The notes below the pieces were generated by a model. That model worked only from the letters and a program-made list of their open reading frames with translations, was not told the origin of the DNA and made no database searches. 64,000 nt of DNA, taken from assembly GCA_029204225.1 (NCBI GenBank), contig CM055108.1, positions 21,211,644 through 21,275,643 on the forward strand. Direction: 5' to 3'. The translations under genes were made by a program, and so were the position numbers. Numbering within the stretch: the stretch's first letter is position 1; every line of letters starts with the position of its first letter. This document shows positions 10,841 through 22,437 of this stretch, piece after piece. The stretch comes from Diphasiastrum complanatum (Eukaryota > Streptophyta > Lycopodiopsida > Lycopodiales > Lycopodiaceae).

Positions 10841-12652
10841 TTAGATTAAAGAGCCTCAGCTCTCAGGATATGAAAATATCTAAGTGGAAGAAAATGCAAG
10901 GCATTCCTTCCTAAGATGTTGTGGTGAGCGTCCTCTCAAGAGTGGCAAATGGATAGCTCAACCTTGCAGAAATGGGAAAAGAATTTCAAACGTAATTTTT
11001 ATTCGATTTCTTTTCTAATTTTAGTTATCATAAAATTGAAGAATTACTACATTCTCTTTCAGACACAAGCCTTTCATGAGAGTACAAGAGGCCATGTTGA
11101 AAAGCCTAAATTGTCAAGATTGGGCAGAGTGTCAGGCCTTGTACCCAAACAGCTCCAAGGACGAGGAGCTTCAAAGATTTTTGATTTTATATATAGACAT
11201 GGTATGCTTACATTTCAATACTGTTTACGTTGAGCATGAGTATTTGTCTTTAAAGATTTTGAGTTATTAATTTTTTGAACTGCTTTAACTATGCTTAGCA
11301 TAAGATTCTCACAAGAGTTGTTAATTTTATGATTCTGAAGAATTTATATCCTTGCTAAGCATAAGTCTATTCTAACATATGCAATTTCTTATTTTTTCAG
11401 AGTTCTAAAGATAAGAAAAGTGGGCGGCTTCCTGAGCAATTTAGGACCCACCTTCAAAAAGCAAAAGATGAGAAAAGGCAAAGGGAGAGTCATCAGGCTG
11501 GGGACACGAGCATCGATGAAGATTCGAAGGAGACATTTGTCCCGAAGTCTGTTGATGATCCCCCTTGTTCTTACACAATTCAGCAAGGCGATGCAAGAGA
11601 CATCAGAAAGTTCTTGAAAAAAAGACCATACACTCTGTGCATTGCTGATATTCCTTATGATTTTAAGTTGGCGGGCTCGTTGAATGATAATCGCCCTTTT
11701 AAATACACTGAGATGAAGGAAGTTGTTGCTAATTTTCTGGAGGTCACCACAACTCCACTTTGGAGGATAGTGATATTCCACTCCAGCTGGCATCAATTTG
11801 GTGTGCACAAAGCCCTTTTCGAAGTTTGCAATGCAGCCATCGAGAATGCAATTTGGTAAGTGTCTGGTTTACTTTTTGCCCAAGCACAATAATATGTTTC
11901 TCTGCTCTGAATATTTTCTACCAATCGGATTGAGAATTTTTTAATCACTTTTTTCTTATTAATTGCAAGTATAAGCCAAATGTAAGAAATTTTGGTGGAG
12001 TTCGGCTTTGTAATGAGATTGAATATCTCTCTATTGACTATTTTTTAACCGATGGAAAGAGGTCAATGCTACATTATAACACTGCAGGAAGTATGATTTT
12101 GGTAACCGTTTTAAACTTCCTACAATGACCAGAAAGTTAAAAAATCCTCTGACTGGTTCTGTGACTTCTCTATACCAAAAGCCACAACAACTTGTAAATA
12201 AATTGATAGACATGTTTTCTCATCTAGCCGACTGGATTTTGGATTTGTTTAGTGGAAGCGGGACAAGCAGTGCATGTGCTATCCAAAAAGGCAGACATGT
12301 GGCTGCTGTAGAGCTAGATGAGAGTTTGGTAAGTTTTATTACAATGAGATTAATGGGAGTTTCGGTGTTGTCGAACGAGTTTCAAGAAGTGGGTAAACTA
12401 GGCCCCTCCGAAAATAGTGTTGCTCCACTTTGTAAAGAGCCCCAACCACCTGCTAGTGGCATTGTAGGTGATGAAGGTGACCTAGCAAAGGTGGTTGAGC
12501 AAACTTACAATGTTGTAGTAGACGTCATTACACAGGAACAGTCTATTGCTCAAGTAGATGTAAGTCCTGTAAGGGCTGCTAGTCCTGACCCAAATGATTT
12601 GGTCGAAAATTTTGACTACAGTAGTGTACAAACTTCTCACAATTTCTTATAG
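10841..12652 (+). pseudogene. DNA amino-methyltransferase-like gene relic, copy 1
   Basis: A relic of a gene for a class-beta DNA amino-methyltransferase (N4-cytosine or N6-adenine type). Exons inferred from splice sites and copies 2 and 3: E1 up to 10991 (NLAEMGKEFQT, donor gtaatt), E2 11063-11201 (HKPFMRVQEAMLKSLN), E3 11401-11855, E4 from about 11967. E3 holds the motif IV-like catalytic loop CIADIPYDF, and E4 holds the AdoMet motif I, DWILDLFSGSGTSSACA, then VAAVELDE. Motif IV before motif I is the beta order. The tail to 12652 is acidic and unknown. Lesions: TAG in E1 (ANG stop LNLAEM), an apparent E4 acceptor CAA instead of CAG, and a frameshift near 12085. E3 is open throughout. A sequencing error or alternative splicing could explain some lesions. 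Substrate is not determinable. Confidence 0.72.
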
Positions 12653-13324
12653 AGCAGATACTTTCATCTTTTAAAAAAGGATGAGTATTTTTACTAAGGA
12701 TGATTATTTTTGGAAATTATTGATTTTTAAACGTCCTTGTGTTGTTTAAGTTTACTATTTATTCAAATGGGCTAGTTAGACAACTATTTTAAGTTTTGCA
12801 GTTGAATCAATTTTTTAAGTAGCTTACTGATTATTCATCTTACTTAGTTACACATATATTTTTTAATTTTCCACTTGAATCATTTTTTTAGATGCCAAGA
12901 TATTAAGATAAATTTCTTAACAAGCTTTTAAAATCACATGAAGATATTATGTATTGCATTTAAAAAAAAAACAAACATTATAATGTTCTAAAATTTTGAA
13001 TTCACTTAATTTAACAGTTATTTTTCATAATAAAGTTTATATTATTTTAACAAAATTAACCTAAAGTTTTGAAAATATCTTGCATCATAGTCTAAATTTT
13101 AAATTTTTGCAAAATGTAGTAGAGTCCATATCGTTTTTTTTTTTTTCTATTTGAAGTTTCAAAATTTATAAATTTTTTAGAAAATCTTAAAATCTTAAAA
13201 AAAAAAAGGTCTTCCGCCACTTTTCGTTTCAAAAGATTTTGCGTTGGTAAAGGATCTTGGTAATTGCTCATTGTTTGTAGCATACTAGATTTTATTAATA
13301 AAACACGGAGGTATTGATTCAAAG
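12653..13324. other. AT-rich non-coding DNA
   Basis: It is very AT-rich with poly-A and poly-T runs (for example near 12961 and 13134-13145). I see no gene. It is probably the 3' flank of the methyltransferase relic. Confidence 0.5.
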
Positions 13325-13640
13325 CATAGTTGCCCAGAAACGTGTTTATGGAGAAAAACGTTTCTAGAAACGCATTTCTGGATCCAGAATCGCTAGAAAA
13401 AACTCAGAAACAGGTCTTTAAAATTCATAGGGATTGACAAAATCCAACAAGGATTGCTGCACCTAAACTGGACAACACTGTAAGCGAAACACTCAGCAGC
13501 CTACATAAATGCAATGCCCTTGATTAGAGCTTTAATTTGATACCCATATGGCCCACAAAAAAAAAAAGGTTTCTGAGAAACGCATTCCCAAACCAGAAAC
13601 ATGTTTCTGAACGCGTTTTTAGAAACACAGTGCATCTATG
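13325..13640. mobile_element. hAT-like MITE, 316 bp, with 8-bp target duplication
   Basis: The sequence is bounded by direct repeats ATTCAAAG at 13317-13324 and 13641-13648. Its ends are inverted: CATAGTTGC at the left and GCATCTATG at the right (reverse complement CATAGATGC). Subterminal regions are rich in GTTTCT/AGAAAC/ACGCRTTT in both orientations (13334-13375 and 13570-13625), allowing a foldback. An 8-bp duplication with CA...TG ends is typical of hAT transposons. There is no coding capacity, so it is non-autonomous. Confidence 0.75.
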
Positions 13641-13648
13641 ATTCAAAG

Positions 13649-15540
13649 TCAAACAAAATTCAAGTTCGAAATAAGATTGGAATTTGACACATTTGTGCTT
13701 CTATGTTGTTCAACCACTACTTTGGTTAATAATGTTAAAGAATGGCCTTCCACCATAATGAACCACTTTAATTTTTGTCACTAGCTATTAGTTCTTAGCT
13801 TTTCCTAAGCTATTGTTGGACAGAATTTTGTAGTTTGTATATTTTGTACATGTCATTTATAATGAATATTGATTGTTGACAACTTGACCGATATTTAAAG
13901 AAATGCACGTGTTTCTCCATTGATCTATAATTGACTGCTAAAAGGCTCAACAGTCTTTTTCTCAATCATAGCAATCCAAGCAGCTCAAGCCTCAAAACTG
14001 GACACGGACAGCATGAGTCGCTGCATGACTGTTCACTCAGTACACTGCTAGCCTCTAGGTATGTGATGTGTGCGTCATGACTGCTTTTCACATGTAACAT
14101 TGGTGAGTGGTGAGTATGTTACATGTGGAAGTACAGCAGAAGAAGCTGCCCACTGCCCAGTCCTTACATTTTAATCCCTGGTTTTCTAATAGATAATCCT
14201 TTAATTACTCCAAGCTGGAAGAACCCGCCAGCGCCAATTCAAGTTATCAACTTCCATGCGCATCCCCAAGCGGGCGAAGCCTCACGTTCGTTGGAGCTCA
14301 GAGTCACATACAGTGACATACTTATCGGCACAACGGCCAGAGTAAAAGCGATTTATTATCTGCCCATTCGATCTTTCTTTTATTTAATTCAATCCACAGC
14401 GCAATTTTGCAATCGTCTTTTGCAAGCAAGACATCTAATGATCTATCCGATCGCCTCAGAAGATAAACAAAAGTCTGGATCGGAAAATGCACTTGTAAAT
14501 AGTAATGTACATGTGACATGCATGTACAACACACTCATGCCGGGGCCGTTTAAAGGTTTTAAGAATAACATTGATCAGCTACCTGTGGCCCATTAAATCT
14601 CTCAAAATCATTAATGGAATGCAATCACAAATCATCTTGAGACTCGAGAGTCGAGAGCATATTCCAAAACCCGTTCAGCGATATTGATCAGCGTCACTGC
14701 GTGGGAGTCCTCGTGCATACTTCGTAGAAACTGGAGAGTTGAGTTAGATATAGATATCGATAACGGTGCCACATATACGTAGAACGCACGGGCGTGCCCC
14801 GAGACCGTTGCAGAGAAAGTTATGAAGCGAGCGAGAGATCGATCATTGATGAGTTTGCTATGGAAAGCAAAGATGATACTGATCTATGAGGGAAAAACGT
14901 GGGATAGATCAGACACTTTCTTGTTTTGTATTCAGCAAAATGGATAATGTTGCAATTAAAAGAGCATTCCAAATATTGAAGTATAGGATATGGTCCTTTT
15001 GATCTTTGCACTCCATTGAAATTATGGCAAGATCTTCAGCCCAATGTTAAATATAAGGAGGGACATATGTCTTAACATGGAGAGTTCATCCTAGCTATGT
15101 GGTGCATTAATAGAACTTTTTGTGAAAATCAAATTGATGTATATGATAAAGTTTAAGAATGTGTACAAAATTATGTTGTGCATTGAATAAATGTTTTGAG
15201 TTTTAAATGGAGCCATACTCTTCATAAGTTTGTATTTTATAATAAGAAATTTGATATCAGTTTGTTTTCACGTTTGAATAGAATTTTAAAACTTTAATAG
15301 ATAATAATAAAGTTCAGTACAAGCACCAAAAAGTTAAATTTGTAATGATACAACTTTTTGTAAAAGATTTCAACTAGTTTAAACTACAAAAATCAAGAAA
15401 CAAGAAGGTTAATCCACATCTACATTCCACAAGCAAAAGAGTAAGCAAGAAATTTAATTAATCCACAAACACCAAGGAAATCAAAACGTAGAAATTGATT
15501 TGGTTTCATTTGGATCACAAAAACTCATGTACATAGTGAA
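13649..15540. other. Non-coding stretch, no gene recognised
   Basis: An open frame of 157 codons lies at 14123-14596 on the plus strand, but it has no recognisable domain, odd composition and no homologue I know, so I do not call it a gene. Base composition rises in GC around 14000-14820 (for example 'gggcgtgccccgagaccg' near 14790) compared with AT-rich flanks. That could be the edge of an unrecognised gene or promoter. A G-box core CACGTG occurs near 13906. Confidence 0.35.
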
Positions 15541-16493
15541 CTAGCTTGAGATTGCCAATGAGCTCCAAAAATTTTCTATCTTCTCACTATGGAGAGAGGG
15601 AATACATAGCAAATTCGACTTCCTTCTTGAAGTTAGGTGGATTTCCAGCATGTAATAAGGAAGTTAACTCACTCTCCTTGACCTAAAATGAAACCCTAGT
15701 CTATTTCCTAGAGTTGTGCTTGGTAGGTAGCTAGTTGGTCAAATTTTCACCTTAAACTTAGGTGTAGGTCCTATAAAGTAGGGATGACCACCAAATAGAC
15801 ATGAACAACTCTATTGACTTGACCTAACCTACATTAGAAGTGGGTTTCCATGTGGCATCTTGGCCTTACATGTGTGGAACCCAATTATACACAATATTTA
15901 CAATGTTCTACATGGTCTTTGATCAAGCTAGATTTGCCAATTTTTGGCAATTCTTCACAATTAACACTATTTCTACTTGCAAGCAAGATGCCTTGAACAC
16001 ACAACTAAAACCAAATAGTACTAACTTTAAAACCAGAACCACACTAACTCTAACCCACTCTTCCACACCTTCTCCTCTCTCTCTCTCTCTCTTCCCTCTC
16101 TACTCACTCATACACTCTTCCACAAACTCTTAAAAAGCTCCACTAAATTAGAAACACATAATGATTTAGCACATATGCTAACATGAGCTACAATAGCAAG
16201 AACTTAGAAACAAAAGCAATAAGCATAAAGACACACTATAATTAGCCACACTCCAAAATTAGCACAAGTGGACCCAAAATGGTAGCACTTAGCTCTCTTG
16301 CATTAAGGATCCAAATTACATAGAAAGTGCTTTTCTTTATAGAAGCTTGTGGAGTGTCCTTTCCACACTTACTTATCGGACTAGGAATTTCAAGTCTCAA
16401 TATAAAATGCAAGTTCTTTTTTAGAATCTTGACATTGACTTTTTGCATTTTTTTTTTAAATCTAAGTTTAAACCTTGAGATTTGCAAAAACTG
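15541..16493 (-). repeat. 3' LTR region of gypsy A (approximate)
   Basis: The part at about 16020-16490 matches 50930-51405 beside gypsy B. Shared blocks are 'agcacaagtggacccaaaatgg', 'agaagcttgtggagtgtcc' and 'ggaatttcaagtctcaatat'. It lies immediately 3' (minus sense) of the polypurine tract at 16494-16508, where the 3' LTR must start. A CT-rich microsatellite sits at about 16071-16092. The outer end at 15541 is a guess, because no second LTR of A is present for comparison. Confidence 0.55.
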
Positions 16494-16508
16494 GTTTCTT
16501 GCCCCCTA
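16494..16508 (-). other. Polypurine tract of gypsy A
   Basis: The minus strand reads CTAGGGGGCAAGAAA, a purine run at the LTR edge that would prime second-strand DNA synthesis. Gypsy B has a weaker version at about 51409-51424 (CTAGGAGACAGGAAA). Confidence 0.6.
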
Positions 16509-16679
16509 GTGACTAATGGCACGACAAGTTGGACTTATGCACGTAAGGTGCCATACTTGGGGCCTAACGCAAGTTATCTACTGACGGCTCTTCAAGATGG
16601 GCTTATACGCATAGGATGCCACGCTTGGGCCTTTAATTACACAAAATTGATATTTGCATTAGCTTCTTCCCTGTAAGAT

Positions 16680-17470
16680 ACTATTTTCCTCAGTTCTCCC
16701 AAGCTCCATTAAAATGCCCCTTAGGCCTTGCATTCCAGCCCCCACACTCCCCACTGCTAGATGGTTGCCAGTCCCATGGCAATTCACTTGAATAGGGCTT
16801 CCTGCAGCTCGGCATTCTGTGCTGCATTGGTCTTGCAAATTTCTTGGATGAGTTTTTCATAACCCTCCAGTGCTTGGGCTCGTATAGTGTTGTCATCCTT
16901 GAGAGGCCCGGACACATGGGAGCTTTGGGGCAACCATTGGGAGCGTTTCCACTCTTCCACTCGTGCTGCATGTTGGGATGCCGTCATTGCTACTCGGTGA
17001 TAAATTCGTGCCATGGTTAACTAGTCCTTACATTTGAGACTAGGGAAAGGGGTGTTGGGATCAAAAAACAAGGGACCATTTGATTGAGGTGGAACTAAAA
17101 GATAAAAATCAATCATTTGTTTTTGGTCGTCACACATGTTTTATAGGTTTTAATGACCGCTTCTTTTCCAAGAGTTATATTGATTTGGCGTGAGGTCCAT
17201 TGCTTTTCTGCCTAGAGTTGGGCGTCATGGTGTTTCCGTGCCTGTTGCAATGTTGAGGCCAACTGTTGGTAAGATTGGATGCTAGAACGCATTGCATCCA
17301 TTTTGTGTTGCATCATGGCCATCTGCTTCTTTGCGTGATCCGCTTCTTGTTGCAATTGTTGGATGTGGAGCTCAAGGTCCTATTTAGCTTTCATTGTTGA
17401 CTCCGCTCAGCGATGGTGGTGGAGTCGATCTTGCAACAATTTAGGCTTATCAAGATGTGTTCTAGCCATG
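16680..17470 (-). pseudogene. Gypsy A ORF3 remnant (C-terminal end, internally deleted)
   Basis: This is the 3' end of the extra ORF region described under gypsy B (51550-54683). Readable pieces are MARIYHRVAMTASQHAARVEEWKRSQWLP, ALEGYEKLIQEICKTNAAQNAELQEALFK (17014-16784), then glutamine-rich coiled-coil codons near 17170-17400. Against B, about 0.87 kb is missing at about 17080 and about 2.2 kb at about 17440, where 'gagtcgatcttgcaacaa' joins directly to 'tttaggcttatcaagatg'. The 350-codon head of ORF3 is therefore absent from A. Confidence 0.75.
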
Positions 17471-17923
17471 GTCAAATAGGAGAACCAAGACAGTGAAAAT
17501 TGGGAGAGATATTGAGATTTTGTCTCCGCTAGTGACTTGTGTTGTTCTACTTGGCTGAATAGTGAAGGGTTTGGAACTATTCAGATAATTGCCAAATGGT
17601 ATTTCCTTCACTGGCATTGATTTTGGCACTGAGTTCAAAGTTTTTTGATGAATATAGCACTTTTTTTTTTATACCCTTGTTGATTCACTTTGTTGCACAG
17701 TACTATATTTGGTAGTCTTCAACGTCCTTACCTGTAACCTGTACTAACTCCATGAACCATGTAGATTGTTTTTTCATCCCTAGAGATACTCTACTCTCTA
17801 CACATAACACCACTCCTTGTACATTGTATCACAAAAAGACAGACAAATAGAAGAACCGTTAACAAACAATTGGGAAAATACAAAGAAAGGCAAAAAAATA
17901 ATCATACACTGAAATGATGAAGT

Positions 17924-18437
17924 TTATACAGTGGGAGGTAAGTGGTAATAGCGCCTTAGCCGACTACCATTTACCAAGGTGGGTAAAAGGTCACCCTCCA
18001 GTGTGGCCAATTGAACTACGCCATTCTCGAATATTTTCATTACTTGATAGGGTCTGAGGCCGGAAAATTTCAATTTGCCTTTCGTGACCTTGCTTTGGTA
18101 CATCAATGCTAGGTCACCTTTGTGTAAGTCCTTTTGTTTTAGGACATGGTCATGTCAGGATTTGCGGCGTTGCTTTTCGGTGTGCAATGCATGCAAGGCA
18201 ATGGTTCGAGTTTCACATAAATTCATCAGTAAGCCTAATCGACATTGGGTAGACTTACTTGTGTCTAATTGTTCCGTCATGACCACTCTTAGGCTAGGGA
18301 CAATGAACTCAGCAGGCATTACAGCCTCGAGTCCATAGATCAGTTGAAATGGGAGTATGGCCAGTGGCAAGCTAATAGGTGTTCGAAACGCCCATAAAGT
18401 TGCTTGGAGTTTATGTTCCCAATCAGACATACTGGCT
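17924..18437 (-). pseudogene. Gypsy A integrase C-terminus
   Basis: The C-terminal end of a Ty3/gypsy integrase in several frames: SDWEHKLQATLWAFRT, LIYGLEAVMPAEFIVPS, ALHALHTEKQRRKS, then YQSKVTKGKLKFSGLRPYQV and GDLLPTLVNGSRLRRYYH. No chromodomain follows, which fits the Tat/Athila side of gypsy. The integrase core and RNase H are missing. At about 18437 the reading jumps straight to RT-end sequence, a deletion of about 1.3 kb relative to gypsy B (56370-57736). Confidence 0.85.
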
Positions 18438-19472
18438 TAAAGGTAAAGACATCATGCACTGTTTTGGGCAGGGTCGTCTCAATTATTACTTTGATCTTAT
18501 CTGGATCACTGGCAATTCCGTATTGTGATATGATATGTCCTAGAATGATACCATGGGTTACCCATATTTGTCATTTGACTGGGTTAAGGGAAATGCCATA
18601 TCTTCGACATTGTTGGAAAACTCAGTCCAGACGATTTAAGTGATACCTACGGGCTGAATGTACACACAAATCATCAAGGAATACTTCTAAGAATTTTTGA
18701 AGAAACTCCTTGAAGGCATGTTGCATAACCCTCTGGAAGGTGCTTGGTGCATTATACAACCCAAATGGCATTACGCGAAAAGCATAAGTCCCCCAATGCA
18801 GTTGCAAAGGCAGTTTTACGTTGGTCTCAATTGCTATTTGCACTTGGTTATACCCACTGAATCTGTCGAGAAAACTATAGGCCTCTTCTCGTGCTATTTG
18901 TTTGAGCACTCCTTCAGTAAAAGGCAAGGAAAGTGGTCTTTCTTTGTGACTGCGTTAAGTTTCTTGAGGTCTACACAAATGCGTAGTTTCCCGTTCTTTT
19001 TAGGCACAATCACAATTGGGGATATCCAATCAGTATGGTCAATCTCATATATGAATCCAGCTTCTAGTAACTTTTCCAACTCTTGTTGAATAAGTTCGGA
19101 GTAATGGGGGTTGCAGTGATAAGGTCGACTCACTTTCGGTTCGGCACCATTGACTAACGGAATGGTGTGTTGCACTACTTTAGGTGGTATTCCCTTCAGA
19201 TCCTTGTAGGACCATGCAAAACAATCACGGTATTCTTGTAGGAGGTCTCTTAGATCGGATAGTTCTTTAGTAGTAAGTTGTTCACCTACATAGACTATCT
19301 TCTCACCTTCTCCAGGATCGGCTAGATCTAGAGGTTGGAATTTCGCAGCACCCTCATACGAACAAGAATTTTCAGATGCATCATTCGATTCGACTTCCCG
19401 TTGGGCTTGGGGCATAGCAATGATCACATCATCTAAGGTATAGTCTCGAAAGTATGCTGGTACATCGTGCAA
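18438..19472 (-). pseudogene. Gypsy A reverse transcriptase
   Basis: The RVT_1-type reverse transcriptase of gypsy A, minus strand, in two overlapping frames (19472-18894 and 18927-18622) and a degraded tail. Motifs: VQHTIPLVNGAEPKVSRPYH, LLEAGFIYEIDHTDWISPIV, VPKKNGKLRICVDLKKLN, SFLDRFSGYNQVQIA, PFGLYNAPSTFQRVMQHAF and the catalytic box VFLDDLCVHS near 18665-18695. The FLDD box is present here but absent from gypsy B. A frameshift near 18900 separates the palm halves. The upstream linker is acidic, with LSDLRDLLQEYRDCFAW. Confidence 0.9.
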
Positions 19473-20072
19473 AGGCTCAGCCGTCGATTCTGAATCATGT
19501 CTTAGTTCCTAATTTTGGGATGGAGAAGTGGATGTTGTCGATACTCTTTTGAGACCTTAGATGCAGCATCTATCGGTTGAATTCTGGTATTTATGAGTTG
19601 TGGATGATCACAACCCATCTTAGCTTTTCCCTTCAAATTAGCAGGTATTTTAAAGTTCTGGGGGTGGTTCTAATGGAAGCCATGATAGTTTGATCATGTT
19701 CACCCTGATTTTGATCTCATCATCAATTTTGGCAAGCTTTGGGTTTGCAGGTTTTGACTCTTGATTGGCTTCTTGGAGTAGGGAGATGGATCCTTTTATG
19801 GATCTCATATAATCGACTATAGCTAGAGCATCAATCCAATTGATGATATCAATATCAGGATCTTGATGGATTCCCAATGGCTTGTAGCGCTTCTTCAAAT
19901 TTTGATCGATCGTGTGATCGGTAATGGACGAAGTTGTTTCTTCTAACGGGCTCGCAGTCTTAATGGTCCAGGTATTTGAATCGACTCTCACGGCTCGATC
20001 CCAATTCTCCAATGTGATACGATCTATACCCCAGTCATGGCGTACTTTGGCTAACTTTAGTCAGGGTCTTCC
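19473..20072 (-). pseudogene. Gypsy A protease-RT linker
   Basis: The frame at 20012-19650 (NWDRAVRVDSNTWTIKTASP, then DIDIINWIDALAIVDYMRSI, IKLSWLPLEPPPEL) matches the start of the 620-codon frame of gypsy B. About 640 bp of linker sequence present in B (roughly 58880-59240) is missing near 19650. It has no domain I can name. Confidence 0.75.
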
Positions 20073-20531
20073 TCACAGAAGTCGGTAAGATGAGGTTGTT
20101 TTTGGAAGACCTAAGACTGTGAAGTTAATGACAAAGCGAAGATCAGAGACCTTCACATGTACATTTCTGACAATTTCCATGGGTTTGACGCAACTCTGAT
20201 CAGCAAGTTTTATAGAAAAACCTACGGGCTTTAAGGCACTCAGTCCCCACTCTCGATATATGTGTGATGACATGATGTTTACACCTGAACCACCATCAAT
20301 AATAGCAGCTACTGAAGGGAGGCTCTTGTGCTGAACAAGTAGGGTACCATTATTTTTTTCATTTTCCCAAGTAGCACCAATTGCCATTACGAACTGGTCA
20401 TCATCACTCTCTCCATTCATGGAGGGTCCTATATGTGTATTTTTATCTCCTAACCAGAGGGTTAAGGCTTGGCGTAGGGGTCTGGAATTCTTCAAAACAT
20501 CACCTAAGGGTAGGGTGACATGACTGGACAA
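20073..20531 (-). pseudogene. Gypsy A aspartic protease
   Basis: The frame carries a retropepsin-like signature, AAIIDGGSGVNIMSSHIY, in which the active-site triad reads D-G-G rather than the usual D-S/T-G, followed by REWGLSALKPVGFSIKLADQ and FTVLGLPKTTSSYRLL. It is open over 152 codons. Gypsy B has the same D-G-G, so this is a lineage feature and not a random mutation. It would cleave the Gag-Pol polyprotein. Confidence 0.82.
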
Positions 20532-21199
20532 TAAAGCAATTAAGGCTTCAGTCCCACTCCCTTCTGGTTCTAGGGAGGCGAAGGATTCTTCATCAAACTC
20601 AGGTTGGATAAGCCCTTTCTAGTTCATGGTTGAGGTAGGAGCATTCACAGCTTGGTCCAAGTGTACAGGCGAATCCATAGGTTCTATTGGCCGATTGAGA
20701 TCACCAATAGGGGCCTTAGCTTGCTCCTCGTATATCCACTTTTTTACCTTGATATAACGATCTTTTTATTTTTGCGGGTTGGGATATTCTCCTGGTCCAG
20801 TGGATTTAGTGTAATGGCTTATAGTATGGGGTTGACTATGCTCCTCGTTTCAAAATTCTCTCTACCACTAGAGACTCTTTCAAGTGTTGGGCACATGTCT
20901 GAACGTAGAAAGAGGCTTCTGGTTTTGTGTATTTTGCTCTCCTATCATGTACAATAGTTGCAAGGTTGATAGGTGCATCAACTTGCGGCTCTACTGGTTG
21001 GGATGGGCAATCATATGGGCACTCGGCGATGCAATGGTTCTCTCCACAGCCATAACATTGGATAGGTGCCCTATTTCCATAGAAACGTTGTTGTGTGGTA
21101 AATAAAGAATAAATAGAAGCTTCGGTTCCATCTGAGTAAAACAGGGGAACCCTTGATCCTCAGGCATATAGACATTCTCAAGGCTGAACTCTAGCTGAG
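20532..21199 (-). pseudogene. Gypsy A gag-protease linker with one zinc knuckle
   Basis: Between protease and Gag the minus strand reads an intact CCHC knuckle, CYGCGENHCIAEC, at about 21018-21057. Gypsy B has a second knuckle after it (CRECGHGHCYKDC, near 60545-60590) that is deleted in A. Frames are broken. The segment is cut at 21199 by a nested LTR element and continues at 25590. Confidence 0.72.
21195..21199. repeat. Target-site duplication CTGAG, left copy
   Basis: CTGAG here and at 25585-25589 flanks the nested element exactly. The undisturbed site in gypsy B (near 60795) has one copy (AGCTGAGGTTGAGG). Confidence 0.85.
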
Positions 21200-22421
21200 T
21201 GTAGCGCAGGCATCCCAAAGGGAGCCGAGAACCACGACTTAGCTTTCCAGCCTTCAATTCTTGCCATCCAAACCCACTTGACATACAAGCAGCCAACTCG
21301 CCAACAATGATCAGACTTAACCAACTTGAAGTTCCGAAAACCAACATTGAGATCCAACCTGGTGCCATGCCAGATCGGGGGTCCCGATGTGGGTGACTTC
21401 CCTCCAAGCAAGCCGCCCAACATACATCAAACTTAACCAACTCGAAGCTTCGTTACAAACGAGTAACATCCATTCCAAGCAAGCGGTCTGACTTACATCA
21501 GACTTAACCAACTGAAAGCTTCGTCACGAGCACTGGAAGCCAACCTGGCGCCACGCCAGACTGGACAGCCATAAACAGGTAACATCCACCCAAGCAAGCC
21601 ATCCAACTCAACCGACAGGTTAGAGCCCGTTCCCCAAGAGCTTAACCCATTCACGTTCATGCAAGGAACACTCAGAACCACAAGCCGCGACAGATATGGA
21701 AACAACCAGTTCTTGGACCAAATGGTCCCGATAGCATACCGCTAGCGCCACGGACCGACTGGTCCCGACGGCATACCGTTGGAGTCCCGGGATACGACCC
21801 TCAGCTATGTGCCAACTTAAAAATTTGGAAGCAGCCTTACAACTAGCGCTTTTACCGAACACTGAAACCCAGAAGGTAATCAGAGTCAGTTTGAGAAAAG
21901 TCCCACTTTATTGATAAATCTGAGAAGCAGGTACATTTCAAGTGTGTGACCGACCCTAGTCTCCGGGGCGCTAGCATGCCAAGGCGAGAGCCATGACAAC
22001 ATTCCAGCAAGGGAGGCTGAGACTTGGTTGGAGCTCGCCCTGAGTCGCAACCCGCACTCCCCTATAGTATTGGTGTGATTCGGCACCCTCTCTCATACCA
22101 AGCACTCTACCCAAGCTGGTAAAGCACGTTTTTCTCTCTCTAGGATTTTTTCTTTCTAAAAAGTCATTTTCTCTCTCTAGATTTTATTGATCCCCAGGCT
22201 TCCTTTAATCATGCCTAGATCATGTGAGGTGATTGCACATCGATCTGAGCTCTCTGGACTCCGCTAGAACCGATCAAAGATTTTCAGCCATAGGAACTTG
22301 GCGCCGGCTGGATTCTGGTCACAGTGGCACCGGGAGTGGTGCCGGGAGCAGCAGGGGCGCTGCTGGCGCCGGGGACATAGCTGGCGCCGAAAGTAAAGCT
22401 TGTAAAGGTAGCTTTACAACA
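21200..22421 (-). repeat. 3' LTR of the nested element (1222 bp)
   Basis: This is a complete copy, TG...CA ended. It includes partly repeated units of about 75-100 bp ('catcagacttaaccaact...gaagc') at 21300-21540, a CCGAYRGCATACCG motif near 21729-21778, and GC-rich GGCGCCGG repeats at 22300-22395. From about 21447 it matches the right copy closely. Confidence 0.82.
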
Positions 22422-22437
22422 TCCACCCCACCCTTAT
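22422..22437 (-). other. Polypurine tract of the nested element
   Basis: The minus strand reads ATAAGGGTGGGGTGGA directly before the LTR start TGTTGTAAAG. This fits a plus-strand DNA primer and gives the orientation. Confidence 0.8.

Noticed and set aside
14123-14596. Open frame of 157 codons, a possible host gene
   Set aside because: No recognisable domain, no flanking exon or homologue, and a composition that fits chance. Kept only as a mention.
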